64,000 nucleotides of DNA from Bathynomus jamesi (Eukaryota; Arthropoda; Malacostraca; Isopoda; Cirolanidae), in contig JAJOZX010009095.1 of NCBI GenBank assembly GCA_023014485.1, positions 1 to 64,000 of the forward strand, read 5' to 3'. Each line of letters begins with the position of its first letter. Position 1 is the first letter of the stretch. Under the pieces are notes generated by a model. It was given only the letters and a program-made list of their open reading frames with translations, was not told the DNA's origin and ran no database searches. The position numbers were made by a program, and so were the translations under genes. This document shows positions 22,223 to 34,221 of this stretch, in pieces.

Positions 22223-22831
22223 TTAATTCAAGCAAAATTGAGCTTGGCAATTTAGACCCCAGTATAGTGACCAACATTATACCATACCTTTCCATTCCTA
22301 CACCCAAGTTGTCCATGGACCTGGTTCTAACTTCAAATTCATCATATAACTGCCGTAACTCCTTGACACTATTGGGATTATTAACAGGAAGTATAGCTAA
22401 AAGTTCACGGAGGTGGCTTTTAATTAAGATTTCTGGCTTACCAAACCGTTTCTTTAATATATCCCAAGCCACATTATAATTAGCCTCTGTTAATGCTAAT
22501 CCTACTATTGTCTTTGCTGCCTCCCCTTCCAAGAGGGACTGCAAATAATTAAACTTCTCCACCGCGCTTAACACTTGACTAGAATGAACTGCTGATTGAA
22601 AACTGTTTGCCCATCCTTGCCATTCCTGAATACTCCCAGAAAAATTTTTGAGTACAAGCCTCGGCAATTGAACTGCAGCTCTGTTAACCTTAACTTCACA
22701 AACACCATTTGTTGAGGGTTGTGTCCATGCTTTAATTATATCATCAATAATCTCTTCAAAGTAAATTATGTTATTTTCTATTTCATCCTCTTCTATAAGA
22801 ACCTTAATTTTAACATTTACTTCGCTTAGAG

Positions 22832-23023
22832 CAGGGGTCACCAACCTGGGCGGTAGCGCCAACTAGTGGGCTCACATTAAAGGTAATTAAACATTTATTT
22901 CATTATTTATTTTACCGATTATGTTGATTTATTCTTTTTGACCTAAGGTGGGCGATAAGCTTTTTTAATTTTAAAAAAATCGTAAAAGTGGGCGGTGAAC
23001 AAACAAAAGGTTGGTGACCCCTG
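22832..23023. mobile_element. hAT MITE, 192 bp, duplication GCTTAGAG
   Basis: Ends CAGGGGTCACCAACC on both sides in inverted orientation; 8-bp duplication at 22824-22831 and 23024-23031. Inserted in BEL-1 gag. Non-coding. Confidence 0.93.
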
Positions 23024-23185
23024 GCTTAGAGCAACCTTTTTAGTTTCTAATATGGAAAGCTGCGCAGTCACTAAGCTTAAATCCTCTTGTTCTATGGCAG
23101 AATCTATAGTGGCAATGACCTCTGTAATTAAACCTTTGTAGGCGCTTCTCCTTTTTTTAAACTTGTTCAATTCAGCTGCACTCAT

Positions 23186-23612
23186 CTTCAATGCAAACAA
23201 CAATTGGGCTCAATGCCAAATAAGCTGAATTGGCAAAAATACTCAACCAAACTGATCAAACTCAAATTTTGCTGTTTTCAAATAAACTGAATTGCTTGGT
23301 TGGGGTACTGACCAACCACCAGTATGGAATACCAAATTTTCTATCCAAGTAACTGGCGCACTGAAGTCTGCAACCTTCGCCTACGAATAATAAACCAAAA
23401 TTAACCAAACCGGTACAAATGTAGGCCCAAAACAACGACAGACGAGTAGCCAAGTTTCGCAATTGGGCGACGAAACTTTCTACCCTGGGACCTTAACTCA
23501 ATTATGCTCAACCCGTCTAGGCCTAACTTGGGCTACAATTTGCACAATCAGAACTTTGCCAGAAAATAGTCACTGACTCAGTCTTGGGCTAGAATCCGAT
23601 TTCGAAGGACCA
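23186..23612 (-). promoter_or_regulatory. BEL-1 leader and primer-binding site
   Basis: Untranslated leader between 5' LTR and gag. Immediately inside the LTR end the element strand reads TGGTCCTTCGAAATCGG (23612-23596), a tRNA-complementary primer-binding site of the kind used by BEL/Pao elements. Confidence 0.7.
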
Positions 23613-23872
23613 TGTTATTTTTTTTTTTTTATTGGGTTCAGAATCCCAGCTGAGTCGTGAACGGCCAAGCTCTGAAGGGCCAGTTCAACCTACAGCCCAA
23701 GTTAAGCTAGACTAAAAACTTAGGACTTGGAGGTCCTATTAGTCCTACCTCAGGGTTGCTGATTCGATGTGGGCCTACCTTAGGCCTCAGTTGAATAAAA
23801 TTAAGATAAAAAACAAAAGGGACACTATTTATGGTCTTCTTTCTAAACCTTGCAACGACACAACCTGCACCA
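23613..23872 (-). repeat. BEL 5'/shared LTR, first half
   Basis: Matches 14126 to about 14383 of the 3' LTR. It is cut at 23872 by element E and resumes at 45274. Confidence 0.85.
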
Positions 23873-24066
23873 ATTTAGGGCATATCATACTTTTCAGAGT
23901 CCGAATTTCACTCTGGCTAATATGTATTTTTATGTCAAATTTAATTCTAAGAGGGGTTTCTTTTCTGCAACTTTTCCAAAAATCGTGTTATCATGTTCAA
24001 AATTGCGGTTTTCTGTTCTATGTTGAAATACGGAATATTCAATTGAACACAACCTCATATTTTTAA

Positions 24067-24548
24067 CCCTTTGTCGTAATTTGTTGCCATTTAGACACAT
24101 TAATTTTGCTTAACTCTTACACAGGTTTAATACATACATACGTAAGAAAAAAAATCTACTCCATTTGAATCTTTGTAACCATTTGGACGCAGAAGGCGAA
24201 GTTCAACATTCTCTCAATGGATGGCTTTGAGCAATAACGCCAGTTATAATTGTGAAGTAGAAATAAGTGGACGCCATTTTTTTCGGTAAGTGTTTTTTGT
24301 AATTTTCGTAGGTTTGATCACCATTATTATATTTGTTTTTACTATAATTTCATTCTAGAAGTATTAAGGAAGCTCCCTGTTTACTTTGTTTAAGTAATAT
24401 TTTTAAAAGCTGTGAAGAAAAGACTTTATTCAAAGTTCGTTTCGAAATGGACACAAAGTTTTCATAAGGTAAATTTGTCTATGATAACACGTGTGTCCAA
24501 TTTGATACATGAAATGAATTTTTCATTACGATTGTTTTTATGTACTGT

Positions 24549-24624
<76 letters not shown>

Positions 24625-24806
24625 TAACTACCACCCACTAATTATCTTATTAGACCTTTGTTGACTAATGGACACATAAATTATTTCATTTAGAAATGTT
24701 CTTACAAAAAAAAGATTGCTAAAAATGCTTATACATATTTCCTATGCATATTTCAAGTAAAAAAATTAACCTACGCTAAAATTAAATGGTACTGAATGAC
24801 AAAGGG
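24067..24806. mobile_element. piggyBac-like MITE in element E, TTAA duplication
   Basis: Flanked by TTAA at 24063-24066 and 24807-24810, with inverted ends CCCTTTGTC. TTAA duplication and a CCC start fit the piggyBac superfamily. No coding sequence. It contains a (TA)n(GA)n microsatellite at 24547-24621. Confidence 0.7.
24547..24621. repeat. (TA)n then (GA)n microsatellite
   Basis: TA units followed by GA units with one interruption. The ORF through it (ending in RE repeats) is spurious. Confidence 0.95.
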
Positions 24807-25058
24807 TTAAGCTTATGTTACACCATTATTATGAATTTTAAATTAAATTTGCAATGCCAAATTCAGTTTTCTATTACCAAAATAAATATTCATTACCAAA
24901 TTTAGGTTAATTTGGTAATTAAAAATGCCGGTTGGCAACCCTGATTATAACCAAAAATTATATTCCTTGTCTATATTTATGGCGAAAGAACACTAAACAT
25001 ACTGATATGAATTTGTTACAGATTGGACAAGAGCGAGAATAAGCACCGACTAGACGTG

Positions 25059-25653
25059 ATGGCCGAATCTGCCCCCAAAACCAGGAAAATGTCAGGTTCA
25101 AAGCTCTCGGATGTTGTGGGCCCGGGGAAGGAGTTCATTCCCAGCGAGGTGCCGACTTGGAGAGCCGTTCTTCAGAGAGGGATTCGTCTGCAGGAGGAAA
25201 AGTTCCTCATTCATGACATCCAAAGGTCTAAATACCCTATCCGAGAAATAACTGACGAGCTGGCTTCACTCGTGATGACTCAGTGGAGGAAGTCGAGTGT
25301 AAAGTTCTCCCCGCCTGTGACAATCACGGAAAAATCGCTCTCATATAAGATCTTGTTGAAATGGAAGGAGATGACAGACGTTGTGAACGGGAGAGTTAAG
25401 TCTGCTACCCAGGAGAAGAGGATGCCTGATCTGGATAAACTCTGTGAAGTCTGCGTTTGCAAGCATCAGATCTTCTTGTGCGGCTCAGAGGGGAGTGGAT
25501 GCTCAGGATGCTCCCTCAAGGCCCATGTGAACTGTAACTGTCCTTTGGAGGTGAAGATTCCTAAACTGGACCTTCAGTGGCTGTACTACCAGAGTGTGAA
25601 GACTTCCGAAGCTTCAGGAATCCAGATGTCTTCTGTAGACTTCGAAGACAGCA
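25059..25653 (+). pseudogene. Element E transposase-like protein, N-terminal exon
   Basis: A splice-acceptor-like ttgttacag ends at 25021. The first ATG in frame is 25059 (MAESAPKTRKMSGSK). The frame is open to the gypsy-1 LTR boundary at about 25653. A cysteine-rich stretch (LCEVCVCKHQIFLC, then GCSGCSLKAHVNCNC) could bind zinc. Similar uncharacterised proteins are dispersed in arthropod genomes (recalled, not searched). Truncated by the LTR insertion; the stop at 25664 lies in LTR sequence. Confidence 0.65.
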
Positions 25654-26082
25654 GCCTACCGTAGCCTTTGTTTTAGATTAACCTCAGCTCTATTATATTG
25701 AAGAGGCATAGGCCTGCCTATTAATTTTCTTAGTATATTTTACTTTATAATATAAGCCTATTATGTTTCATGTATTTTCTTAACAGGTGGCCTACATACT
25801 TCCTTAGTTTTCCTGTTCAACTTAACACAATCCCATAATGAGGTTTAACTGTAATTCACCATCCACATGTTACTGGGCCTATATAGCATATGTATATTAA
25901 TTATTAATTTTTGCCATTTTTATTATTCTTTTTCTCTGAAATATCACTTACAGTATTCTTGTCTGTCTCTTTGCAGACAAGGTTGTCATTGTGGCTATTA
26001 TTATTAGTGTTATTATTAGTTTACTATTATTAGTGTTATTATTAGTTTACTATTATTAGTGTTATTATTAGTGTTACATTAT
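25654..26082 (+). repeat. Gypsy-1 5' LTR, first fragment (5' truncated)
   Basis: Matches the 3' LTR from about 42268 to 42680 (GCCTACCGTAGCC onward), including the ATTATTATTAGTGTT minisatellite. The first ~510 bp of the 3' LTR are absent here, so the 5' end was deleted, probably with some element E sequence. It is cut at 26082 by the CACTG-ended transposon. Confidence 0.85.
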
Positions 26083-29078
26083 CACTGGGCAACACGTATT
26101 TTATTGAATGATATCTGACACTTGATTCTAGGTAATTTGGGTGCGCTGAATACGAATTTCAACTCGGTTTGGCTCTATCAGGTCCTGATTCTTGTCGACA
26201 GCCTATGTGCCATTTTCCAGATTTTTCAAATTAGGACTAAAAAATTAAGTCATGTGTTAAATTTTTTTTTCAAGTTTCATGAATACAAGCAGTTCAAACT
26301 ACAGTAAAATTACATTATAACGATAGAAATGACTTAAAATAAAAAAACAAACAGATATGAAGCTTTCACTGTGGCAAAAATTTTCTTTTGTAAGACTTTC
26401 TAGCGTATTTGCTTGTTGATGGCAGGTCTCTTTTCAAGCACCAGCAGTAATCAGCCATCATGTGGGAATCCCAGCGGCCTTGGTACCGTTCCTCCATAAT
26501 TTTGATATCTTGGTGGAATCTCTCCCCTTGTTCGTCACTTACATCACCTAAATTACTTGGAAATTGGTCAAGATGGGTATTCAAAAAATGCATTTTTATG
26601 CTCATATTGCAACCTAACTCTTTGTAGTCCCTTAAAAGTTTTTTTACGATTTCTTCGTAGTTATCTGCCCTATAATTGCCTAAAAAGTTTTCTATCAAGT
26701 CCACGAATGAGAACCAGCCATTTTTTTCGCGTTCATTCATGACATTAGGAAAATTGCTGTCTTTAATCATTGTTCTTATTTGTGGACCGTCGAAAATTCC
26801 CGCCTTGATTTTTTCATAACTTAAACTTGGAAATTTTGAAGTTATGTATTTGAAACACTCGCCGTTCGTATCTAAAGCTTTTACATATTGTTTAATGAGG
26901 CCTAGTTTTATATGCAGAGGAGGAAATATGATTTTATCTCTGCTCACTAAAGGTGGATTAATTACGTTTCTTTCTCCGACAGTAAGTGATGTTCGTGCTG
27001 GCCAGATTTGTTTGAAATAATGTTCTTCCTTGGCTCTGCTGTCCCATAAGCAAAGGAAGCAGGGATATTTAGTATACCTCCTTGTTGTCCTAGCAGAAAA
27101 TTAACCATTTTTAAGTCAACACATATGATCCACTCGTGCTCCCTATATTTGATAAGATTTAAAACCTTTTCTATATGTTCATACTTTTCTTTTAATTTTG
27201 TTGAGTACCCAATCAGTATCGTGCCGTATAGATTGCCATTATGCAACAACACACACTTAAGACTTCTTTTCGAACTGTCTAAAAACAAGCGCCAATCATT
27301 TGCATCGTAAGAGTCAACCCCCATCTTCTTTAACAAACCAACTATGTCGCAGCAATATACTAAACTATCCTCTGTTCTAAAATATTTAACAAGTTCTTCT
27401 TCTCTTTTTCTGTAAAATGAAATGTATGTGTTGAAGTAAGCAAGTTTTTCTCTTTAAGTCTTGAAGCTAAAATTTCCGCAGCCTTTTTTGGCAAATTTAG
27501 ATCCCTTACAAGATCATTCAACTCGGCCTGGTTAAACTTTTGCGGATCGTTTTGACTTTCAAATACGCTGGGGTCAAAATCGGTGTCTGACTCCTCAAAG
27601 TGCATAACAATATTTTCAGGAACATCTACAACTAATTCTTGAGTTGGCAGACCCTTAAATTTTGGAATGGGGATCTCATTTGAATGTAGCACAGGTCGTA
27701 TCGCGGTGTCGAAATTTGGGTACTCGATACAATGTTTATTTTTCTTAGTGAAGCCCGAAGTCTTGACAAGCAAAGGTAGCAATCGGTCTCGTGGTTAGTA
27801 GGCTCTCGCCACACCTGATATGGAAAAAAAATTGTAAAGCGTTAACAAAAGCGACGAGAGACTTGTTTTATGAATTTTATCAAAAGTTATCACCCAAACA
27901 TTTAACATTTCTATGTGTTTCAACCTTATGCAATATTTGAGATTCTTATAAACATTTTCTGTAAATTTTTGTTTATGTACCTAAGTTACAATTACATTTA
28001 GGTAAGTTACAGTATACTAGTGATTAAATTACGTAGTTTTATGAAATCATAAACTTACCATCGGAACTCCAAAAGGTATTTTTGAATCCGAACCCTTCGT
28101 CCAATGTCGCAGTCTTTCAATGCATATAGTGCAGGCTTTATGTGGAGCCCACGATTTATCTTGGTCCCCCAGTTTTATGCCAAAATAAGCTAAGTAAGCT
28201 CTTTTTACGAAGTCAGTTATATTTGCTCGTTGATGTGGAAGTGTAAAATTTCCACATATATAACAGAAGGAATCAGGGTTGTTTTTTGCATTTGAACTTT
28301 CTAGTGCTTGATGACATATTGCTTGATTGTTCTGCCAATTTGTAAAGGTATTTAAAGCCCTTAATTCATATAAATTTAAGAAAATCTGAAATATAAACAC
28401 AAAAATTAGTTTAAATAGGTACTTATTATGAAATAGGTACTTACAATCTATGAAATTAAACTAGAAACACGGATGAGTAGGTACAATATAAATTACGTAT
28501 AATTAAATCAACTATATTAAATCACGATGACAAAATTACTCACTAAATCATATGCCAATTCAAAATTATGTTAATGCCCAAACTTAATTAACTAACTCAA
28601 CTGACTGACTGACTGACTGACTGATTGAATTGACTGATTAACTCTGGAAACGAGTCGCTTTTATATATTTTAGTTGTCCCTCTAGAATACTCTACAGAGA
28701 ACAGGAACGCTCGAGAAAATTTAGAATTCTATGAAATTTTTAGCTTAATTTACTAATATTAAAATGGGTTAAAAATGACAAAATTAAAAATATTTTAGGG
28801 TGTTACATATAAAAATATACATAATACAACAATACCATAACAATAGGTACAAATACCTAGATAAAAACCTAGTTGCATAATGTGTAACTGCAAAAAGACA
28901 GCGAGTATTGAGAAAAAAACCTTTTTATGAATACGACGAAAGAGGAGGGGTGTTGAGCAAAATCAGGACCTGATAGAGCAAAACCGAGTAAAAATTCGTG
29001 CTCAGCGCACCCAAATTACCTAGAACTAACTGTCAAATCTAATTCAATAGACAAAAAGTTGAAATTTGTTCCCCAGTG
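26083..29078 (-). mobile_element. CACTG-ended DNA transposon (CMC/Chapaev-like) in the LTR
   Basis: 2996 bp. Left end CACTGGGCAACACG, right end (reverse complement) CACTGGGGAACAAATTT. Inverted repeats of about 110 bp share an inner block CTAGGTAATTTGGGTGCGCT. The 4-bp duplication TTAT is at 26079-26082 and 29079-29082; the uninterrupted LTR at about 42670-42685 confirms the empty site. CACTG ends and 4-bp duplications fit the Chapaev branch of the CMC superfamily; that assignment is inferred. Confidence 0.82.
26366..28385 (-). pseudogene. Transposase of the CACTG transposon (two exons, frameshifted)
   Basis: Minus strand. Exon about 28385-28059 has a Cys-rich start (CYICGNFTLPHQRAN, KACTICIERLRHW) and a GT donor at about 28058. 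An intron runs to an AG before 27816, and the second exon continues GVPM/VWREPTNHETDCYLC. The main body holds WIICVDLKMVNFLLGQQGG, CFLCLWDSRA and SNLGDVSDEQGERFHQDIK, plausible D and E catalytic blocks with a CxxC pair. The stop is at 26366 (KSYKRKFLPQ). One-base losses near 27770 and 27430-27440 and one near 27070 break the frame; the tandem copies show the alternative bases. Confidence 0.7.
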
Positions 29079-29433
29079 TTATTTATATATTAATATTATT
29101 TCTATTTATTTGCACAATATTATTCGTATATTAATATTAATTCTATTAGTTGTTTAACATTATTTGTATATTAATATTAGTTCCATTGGTTGTTTATCAG
29201 TATTAGTTGCAGACTGTTATATATTAGTTAAACGGTGCCACTATTTAATTCTCCATTATATGTCAAAGTTGTTACGGGTAAAAATCCCTTTGCATTTATA
29301 AATAATTGTTGCATATAATTTATTAATCGTTGTCAATAAAATACAAAATTCATATTGATGATTTTATAATCAGTCCTTCCCTTTTTTATTAAAATTAATT
29401 TTTGCGCCGCAGTGCTGGATGCTAATCTAGTAT

Positions 29434-30803
29434 TTCTTCCTTGGCTCTGCTGTCCCATAAGCAAAGGAAGCAGGGATATTTAGTATACCCTCCTTGTTGT
29501 CCTAGCAGAAAATTAACCATTTTTAAGTCAACACATATGATCCACTCGTGCTCCCTATATTTGATAAGATTTAAAACCTTTTCTATATGTTCATACTTTT
29601 CTTTTAATTTTGTTGAGTACCCAATCAGTATCGTGCCGTATAGATTGCCATTATGCAACAACACACACTTAAGACTTCTTTTCGAACTGTCTAAAAACAA
29701 GCGCCAATCATTTGCATCGTAAGAGTCAACCCCCATCTTCTTTAACAAACCAACTATGTCGCAGCAATATACTAAACTATCCTCTGTTCTAAAATATTTA
29801 ACAAGTTCTTCTTCTCTTTTCTGTAAAATGAAATGTATGTGTTTGAAGTAAGCAAGTTTTTCTCTTTAAGTCTTGAAGCTAAAATTTCCGCAGCCTTTTT
29901 GGCAAATTTAGATCCCTTACAAGATCATTCAACTCGGCCTGGTTAAACTTTTGCGGATCGTTTGACTTTCAAATACGCTGGGGTCAAAATCGGTGTCTGA
30001 CTCCTCAAAGTGCATAACAATATTTTCAGGAACATCTAAACTAATTCTTGAGTTGGCAGACCCTTAAATTTTGGAATGGGGATCTCATTTGAATGTAGCA
30101 CAGGTCGTATCGCGGTGTCGAAATTTGGGTACTCGATACAATGTTTATTTTTCTTAGTGAAGCCCGAAGTCTTGACAAAGCAAAGGTAGCAATCGGTCTC
30201 GTGGTTAGTAGGCTCTCGCCACACCTGATATGGAAAAAAAATTGTAAAGCGTTAACAAAAGCGACGAGAGACTTGTTTTATGAATTTTAGCAAAAGTTAT
30301 CACCCAAACATTTAACATTTCTATGTGTTTCAACCTTATGCAATATTTGAGATTCTTATAAACATTTCTGTAAATTTTTGTTTATGTACCTAAGTTACAA
30401 TTACATTTAGGTAAGTTACAGTATACTAGTGATTAAATTACGTAGTTTATGAAATCATAAACTTACCATCGGAACTCCAAAAGGTATTTTTGAATCCGAA
30501 CCCTTCGTCCAATGTCGCAGTCTTCAATGCATATAGTGCAGGCTTTATGTGGAGCCCACGATTTATCTTGGTCCCCCAGTTTATGCCAAAATAAGCTAAG
30601 TAAGCTCTTTTTACGAAGTCAGTTATATTTGCTCGTTGATGTGGAAATGTAAAATTTCCACATATAACAGAAGGAATCAGGGTTGTTTTTGCATTTGAAC
30701 TTTCTAGTGCTTGATGACATATTGCTTGATTGTTCTGCCAATTTGTAAAGGTATTTAAAGCCCTTAATTCATATAAATTTAAGAAAATCTGAAATATAAA
30801 CAC
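29434..30803 (-). pseudogene. Array copy 2: truncated transposase
   Basis: Repeat of the transposase region lacking its 3' end. Blocks KMGVDSYDANDWRLFLDSSK and WREPTNHETDCYLCFVKTSG remain; frames break at one-base indels near 29820, 29900, 29965, 30050, 30520 and 30580. 30804-31834 is the intronic/5' part, right terminus and LTR piece of the unit. Confidence 0.85.
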
Positions 30804-31834
30804 AAAAATTAGTTTAAATAGGTACTTATTATGAAATAGGTACTTACAATCTATGAAATTAAACTAGAAACACGGATGAGTAGGTACAATATAAATTACG
30901 TATAATTAAATCAACTATTAAATCACGATGACAAAATTACTCACTAAATCATATGCCAATTCAAAATTATGTTAATGCCCAAACTTAATTAACTAACTCA
31001 ACTGACTGACTGACTGACTGACTGATTGAATTGACTGATTAACTCTGGAAACGAGTCGCTTTTATATATTTTAGTTGTCCCTCTAGAATACTCTACAGAG
31101 AACAGGAACGCTCGAGAAAATTTTAGAATTCTATGATATTTTTAGCTTAATTTACTAATATTAAAATGGGTTAAAAATGACAAAATTAAAAATATTTTTA
31201 GGGTGTTACATATAAAAATATACATAATACAACAATACCATAACAATAGGTACAAATACCTAGATAAAAACCTAGTTGCATAATGTGTAACTGCAAAAAG
31301 ACAGCGAGTATTGAGAAAAAAAACCTTTTATGAATACGACGAAAGAGGAGGGGTGTTGAGCAAAATCAGGACCTGATAGAGCAAAACCGAGTAAAAATTC
31401 GTGCTCAGCGCACCCAAATTACCTAGAACTAACTGTCAAATCTAATTCAATAGACAAAAAGTTGAAATTTGTTCCCCAGTGTTATTTATATATTAATATT
31501 ATTTCTATTATTTGCACAATATTATTCGTATATAATATTAATTCTATTAGTTGTTTAACATTATTTGTATATTAATATTAGTTCCATTGGTTGTTTATCA
31601 GATTAGTTGCAGACTGTTATATATTAGCTAAACGGTGCCACTATTTAATTCTCCATTATATGTCAAAGTTGTTACGGGTAAAAATCCCCTTTGCATTTAT
31701 AAATAATTGTTGCATATAATTTATTAATCGTTGTCAATAAAATACAAAATTCATATTGATGATTTTATAATCAGTCCTTCCCTTTTTTATTAAAATTAAT
31801 TTTTGCGCCGCAGTGCTGGATGCTAATCTAGTAT

Positions 31835-33205
31835 TTCTTCCTGGCTCTGCTGTCCCATAAGCAAAGGAAGCAGGGATATTTAGTATACCCTCCTTGTTGT
31901 CCTAGCAGAAAATTAACCATTTTTAAGTCAACACATATGATCCACTCGTGCTCCTATATTTGATAAGATTTAAAACCTTTTCTATATGTTCATACTTTTC
32001 TTTTAATTTTGTTGAGTACCCAATCAGTATCGTGCCGTATAGATTGCCATTATGCAACAACACACACTTAAGACTTCTTTTCGAACTGTCTAAAAACAAG
32101 CGCCAATCATTTGCATCGTAAGAGTCAACCCCCATCTTCTTTAACAAACCAACTATGTCGCAGCAATATACTAAACTATCCTCTGTTCTAAAATATTTAA
32201 CAAGTTCTTCTTCTCTTTTTCTGTAAAATGAAATGTATGTGTTTGAAGTAAGCAAGTTTTTCTCTTTAAGTCTTGAAGCTAAAATTTCCGCAGCCTTTTT
32301 TGGCAAATTTAGATCCCTTACAAGATCATTCAACTCGCCTGGTTAAACTTTTGCGGATCGTTTTGACTTTCAAATACGCTGGGGTCAAAATCGGTGTCTG
32401 ACTCCTCAAAGTGCATAACAATATTTTCAGGAACATCTACAACTAATTCTTGAGTTGGCAGACCTTAAATTTTGGAATGGGGATCTCATTTGAATGTAGC
32501 ACAGGTCGTATCGCGGTGTCGAAATTTGGGTACTCGATACAATTTATTTTTCTTAGTGAAGCCCGAAGCTTGACAAAGCAAAGGTAGCAATCGGTCTCGT
32601 GGTTAGTAGGCTCTCGCCACACCTGATATGGAAAAAAAATTGTAAAGCGTTAACAAAAGCGACGAGAGACTTGTTTTTATGAATTTTATCAAAAGTTATC
32701 ACCCAAACATTTAACATTTCTATGTGTTTCAACCTTATGCAATATTTGAGATTCTTATAAACATTTTCTGTAAATTTTTGTTTATGTACCTAAGTTACAA
32801 TTACATTTAGGTAAGTTACAGTATACTAGTGATTAAATTACGTAGTTTATGAAATCATAAACTTACCATCGGAACTCCAAAAGTATTTTTGAATCCGAAC
32901 CCTTCGCAATGTCGCAGTCTTTCAATGCATATAGTGCAGGCTTTATGTGGAGCCCACGATTTATCTTGGTCCCCCAGTTTTATGCCAAAAATAAGCTAAG
33001 TAAGCTCTTACGAAGTCAGTTATATTTGCTCGTTGATGTGGAAGTGTAAAATTTCCACATATATAACAGAAGGAATCAGGGTTGTTTTTGCATTTGAACT
33101 TTCTAGTGCTTGATGACATATTGCTTGATTGTTCTGCCAATTTGTAAAGGTATTTAAGCCCTTAATTCATATAAATTTAAGAAAATCTGAAATATAAACA
33201 CAAAA
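31835..33205 (-). pseudogene. Array copy 3: truncated transposase
   Basis: Same segment as copy 2 with its own indels (for example near 31955, 32335, 32465, 32545, 32905 and 33005). The longest frame, 32333-31923, joins the AELNDLV/LNLPKKAAEI part to KMGVDSYDAND. 33206-34221 is the non-coding remainder of the unit, rich in small deletions after 33880. Confidence 0.85.
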
Positions 33206-34221
33206 ATTAGTTTAAATAGGTACTTATTATGAAATAGGTACTTACAATCTATGAAATTAAACTAGAAACACGGATGAGTAGGTACAATATAAATTACGTA
33301 TAATTAAATCAACTATATTAAATCACGATGACAAAATTACTCACTAAATCATATGCCAATTCAAAATTATGTTAATGCCCAAACTTAATTAACTAACTCA
33401 ACTGACTGACTGACTGACTGACTGATTGAATTGACTGATTAACTCTGGAAACGAGTCGCTTTTATATATTTTAGTTGTCCCTCTAGAATACTCTACAGAG
33501 AACAGGAACGCTCGAGAAAATTTTAGAATTCTATGATATTTTTAGCTTAATTTACTAATATTAAAATGGGTTAAAAATGACAAAATTAAAAATATTTTTA
33601 GGGTGTTACATATAAAAATATACATAATACAACAATACCATAACAATAGGTACAAATACCTAGATAAAAACCTAGTTGCATAATGTGTAACTGCAAAAAG
33701 ACAGCGAGTATTGAGAAAAAAACCTTTTATGAATACGACGAAAGAGGAGGGGTGTGAGCAAAATCAGGACCTGATAGAGCAAAACCGAGTAAAAATTCGT
33801 GCTCAGCGCACCCAAATTACCTAGAACTAACTGTCAAATCTAATTCAATAGACAAAAAGTTGAAATTTGTTCCCCAGTGTTATTTATATATATATTATTT
33901 CTATTTATTGCACAATATATTCGTATATTAATATTAATTCTATAGTGTTTAACATTATTTGTATATTAATATTAGTTCCATTGGTTGTTTATCAGTATTA
34001 GTTGCAGACTGTTTATATTAGCTAAACGGTGCACTATTTAATTCTCCATTATAGTCAAAGTTGTTACGGGTAAAATCCCTTTGCATTTATAAATAATTGT
34101 TGCATATAATTTATTAATCGTGTCAATAAAATACAAAATTCATATTGATGATTTATAATCAGTCCTTCCCTTTTTTATTAAAATTAATTTTTGCGCCGCA
34201 GTGCTGGATGCAATCTAGTAT

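Larger units (their letters stand above)
22131..23185 (-). pseudogene. BEL-1 gag (DUF1759-type)
   Basis: Starts near 23185 (MSAAELNKFKKRRSAYKGL), is interrupted by a MITE (22832-23023), and continues as 22820-22230 with QLPRLVLKNFSGSIQEWQGW and NYLQSLLEGEAAKTIVGLAL, the signature of BEL/Pao gag. It ends around LPSSILLELSR where a TTAA-flanked 88-bp insert (22135-22222) breaks the frame. Confidence 0.82.
14126..23612 (-). mobile_element. BEL-1: BEL/Pao LTR retrotransposon (3' LTR plus internal part)
   Basis: Minus-strand element: primer-binding site 23596-23612, gag about 23185-22040, protease and reverse transcriptase about 22037-17486, RNase H 17163-16602, integrase 16562-14669, 3' LTR 14126-14628. 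The 5' LTR begins at 23613. Coding is broken by many frameshifts and by four insertions listed separately. The order Gag-PR-RT-RH-IN and the DUF1759/DUF5641-type motifs identify the BEL/Pao group. Confidence 0.88.

Noticed and set aside
24412..24627. 71-aa ORF with RE-repeat tail
   Set aside because: Reads through (TA)n(GA)n microsatellite in a MITE.
24811..24945. Possible further hAT MITE ending GGTTGGCAACCCTG
   Set aside because: The end looks hAT-like but no left terminus or duplication was found.
28600..28630. Short ACTG tandem as CRISPR-like or satellite repeat
   Set aside because: A simple (ACTG)n run inside the transposon, repeated only because the 2.4-kb unit is repeated.
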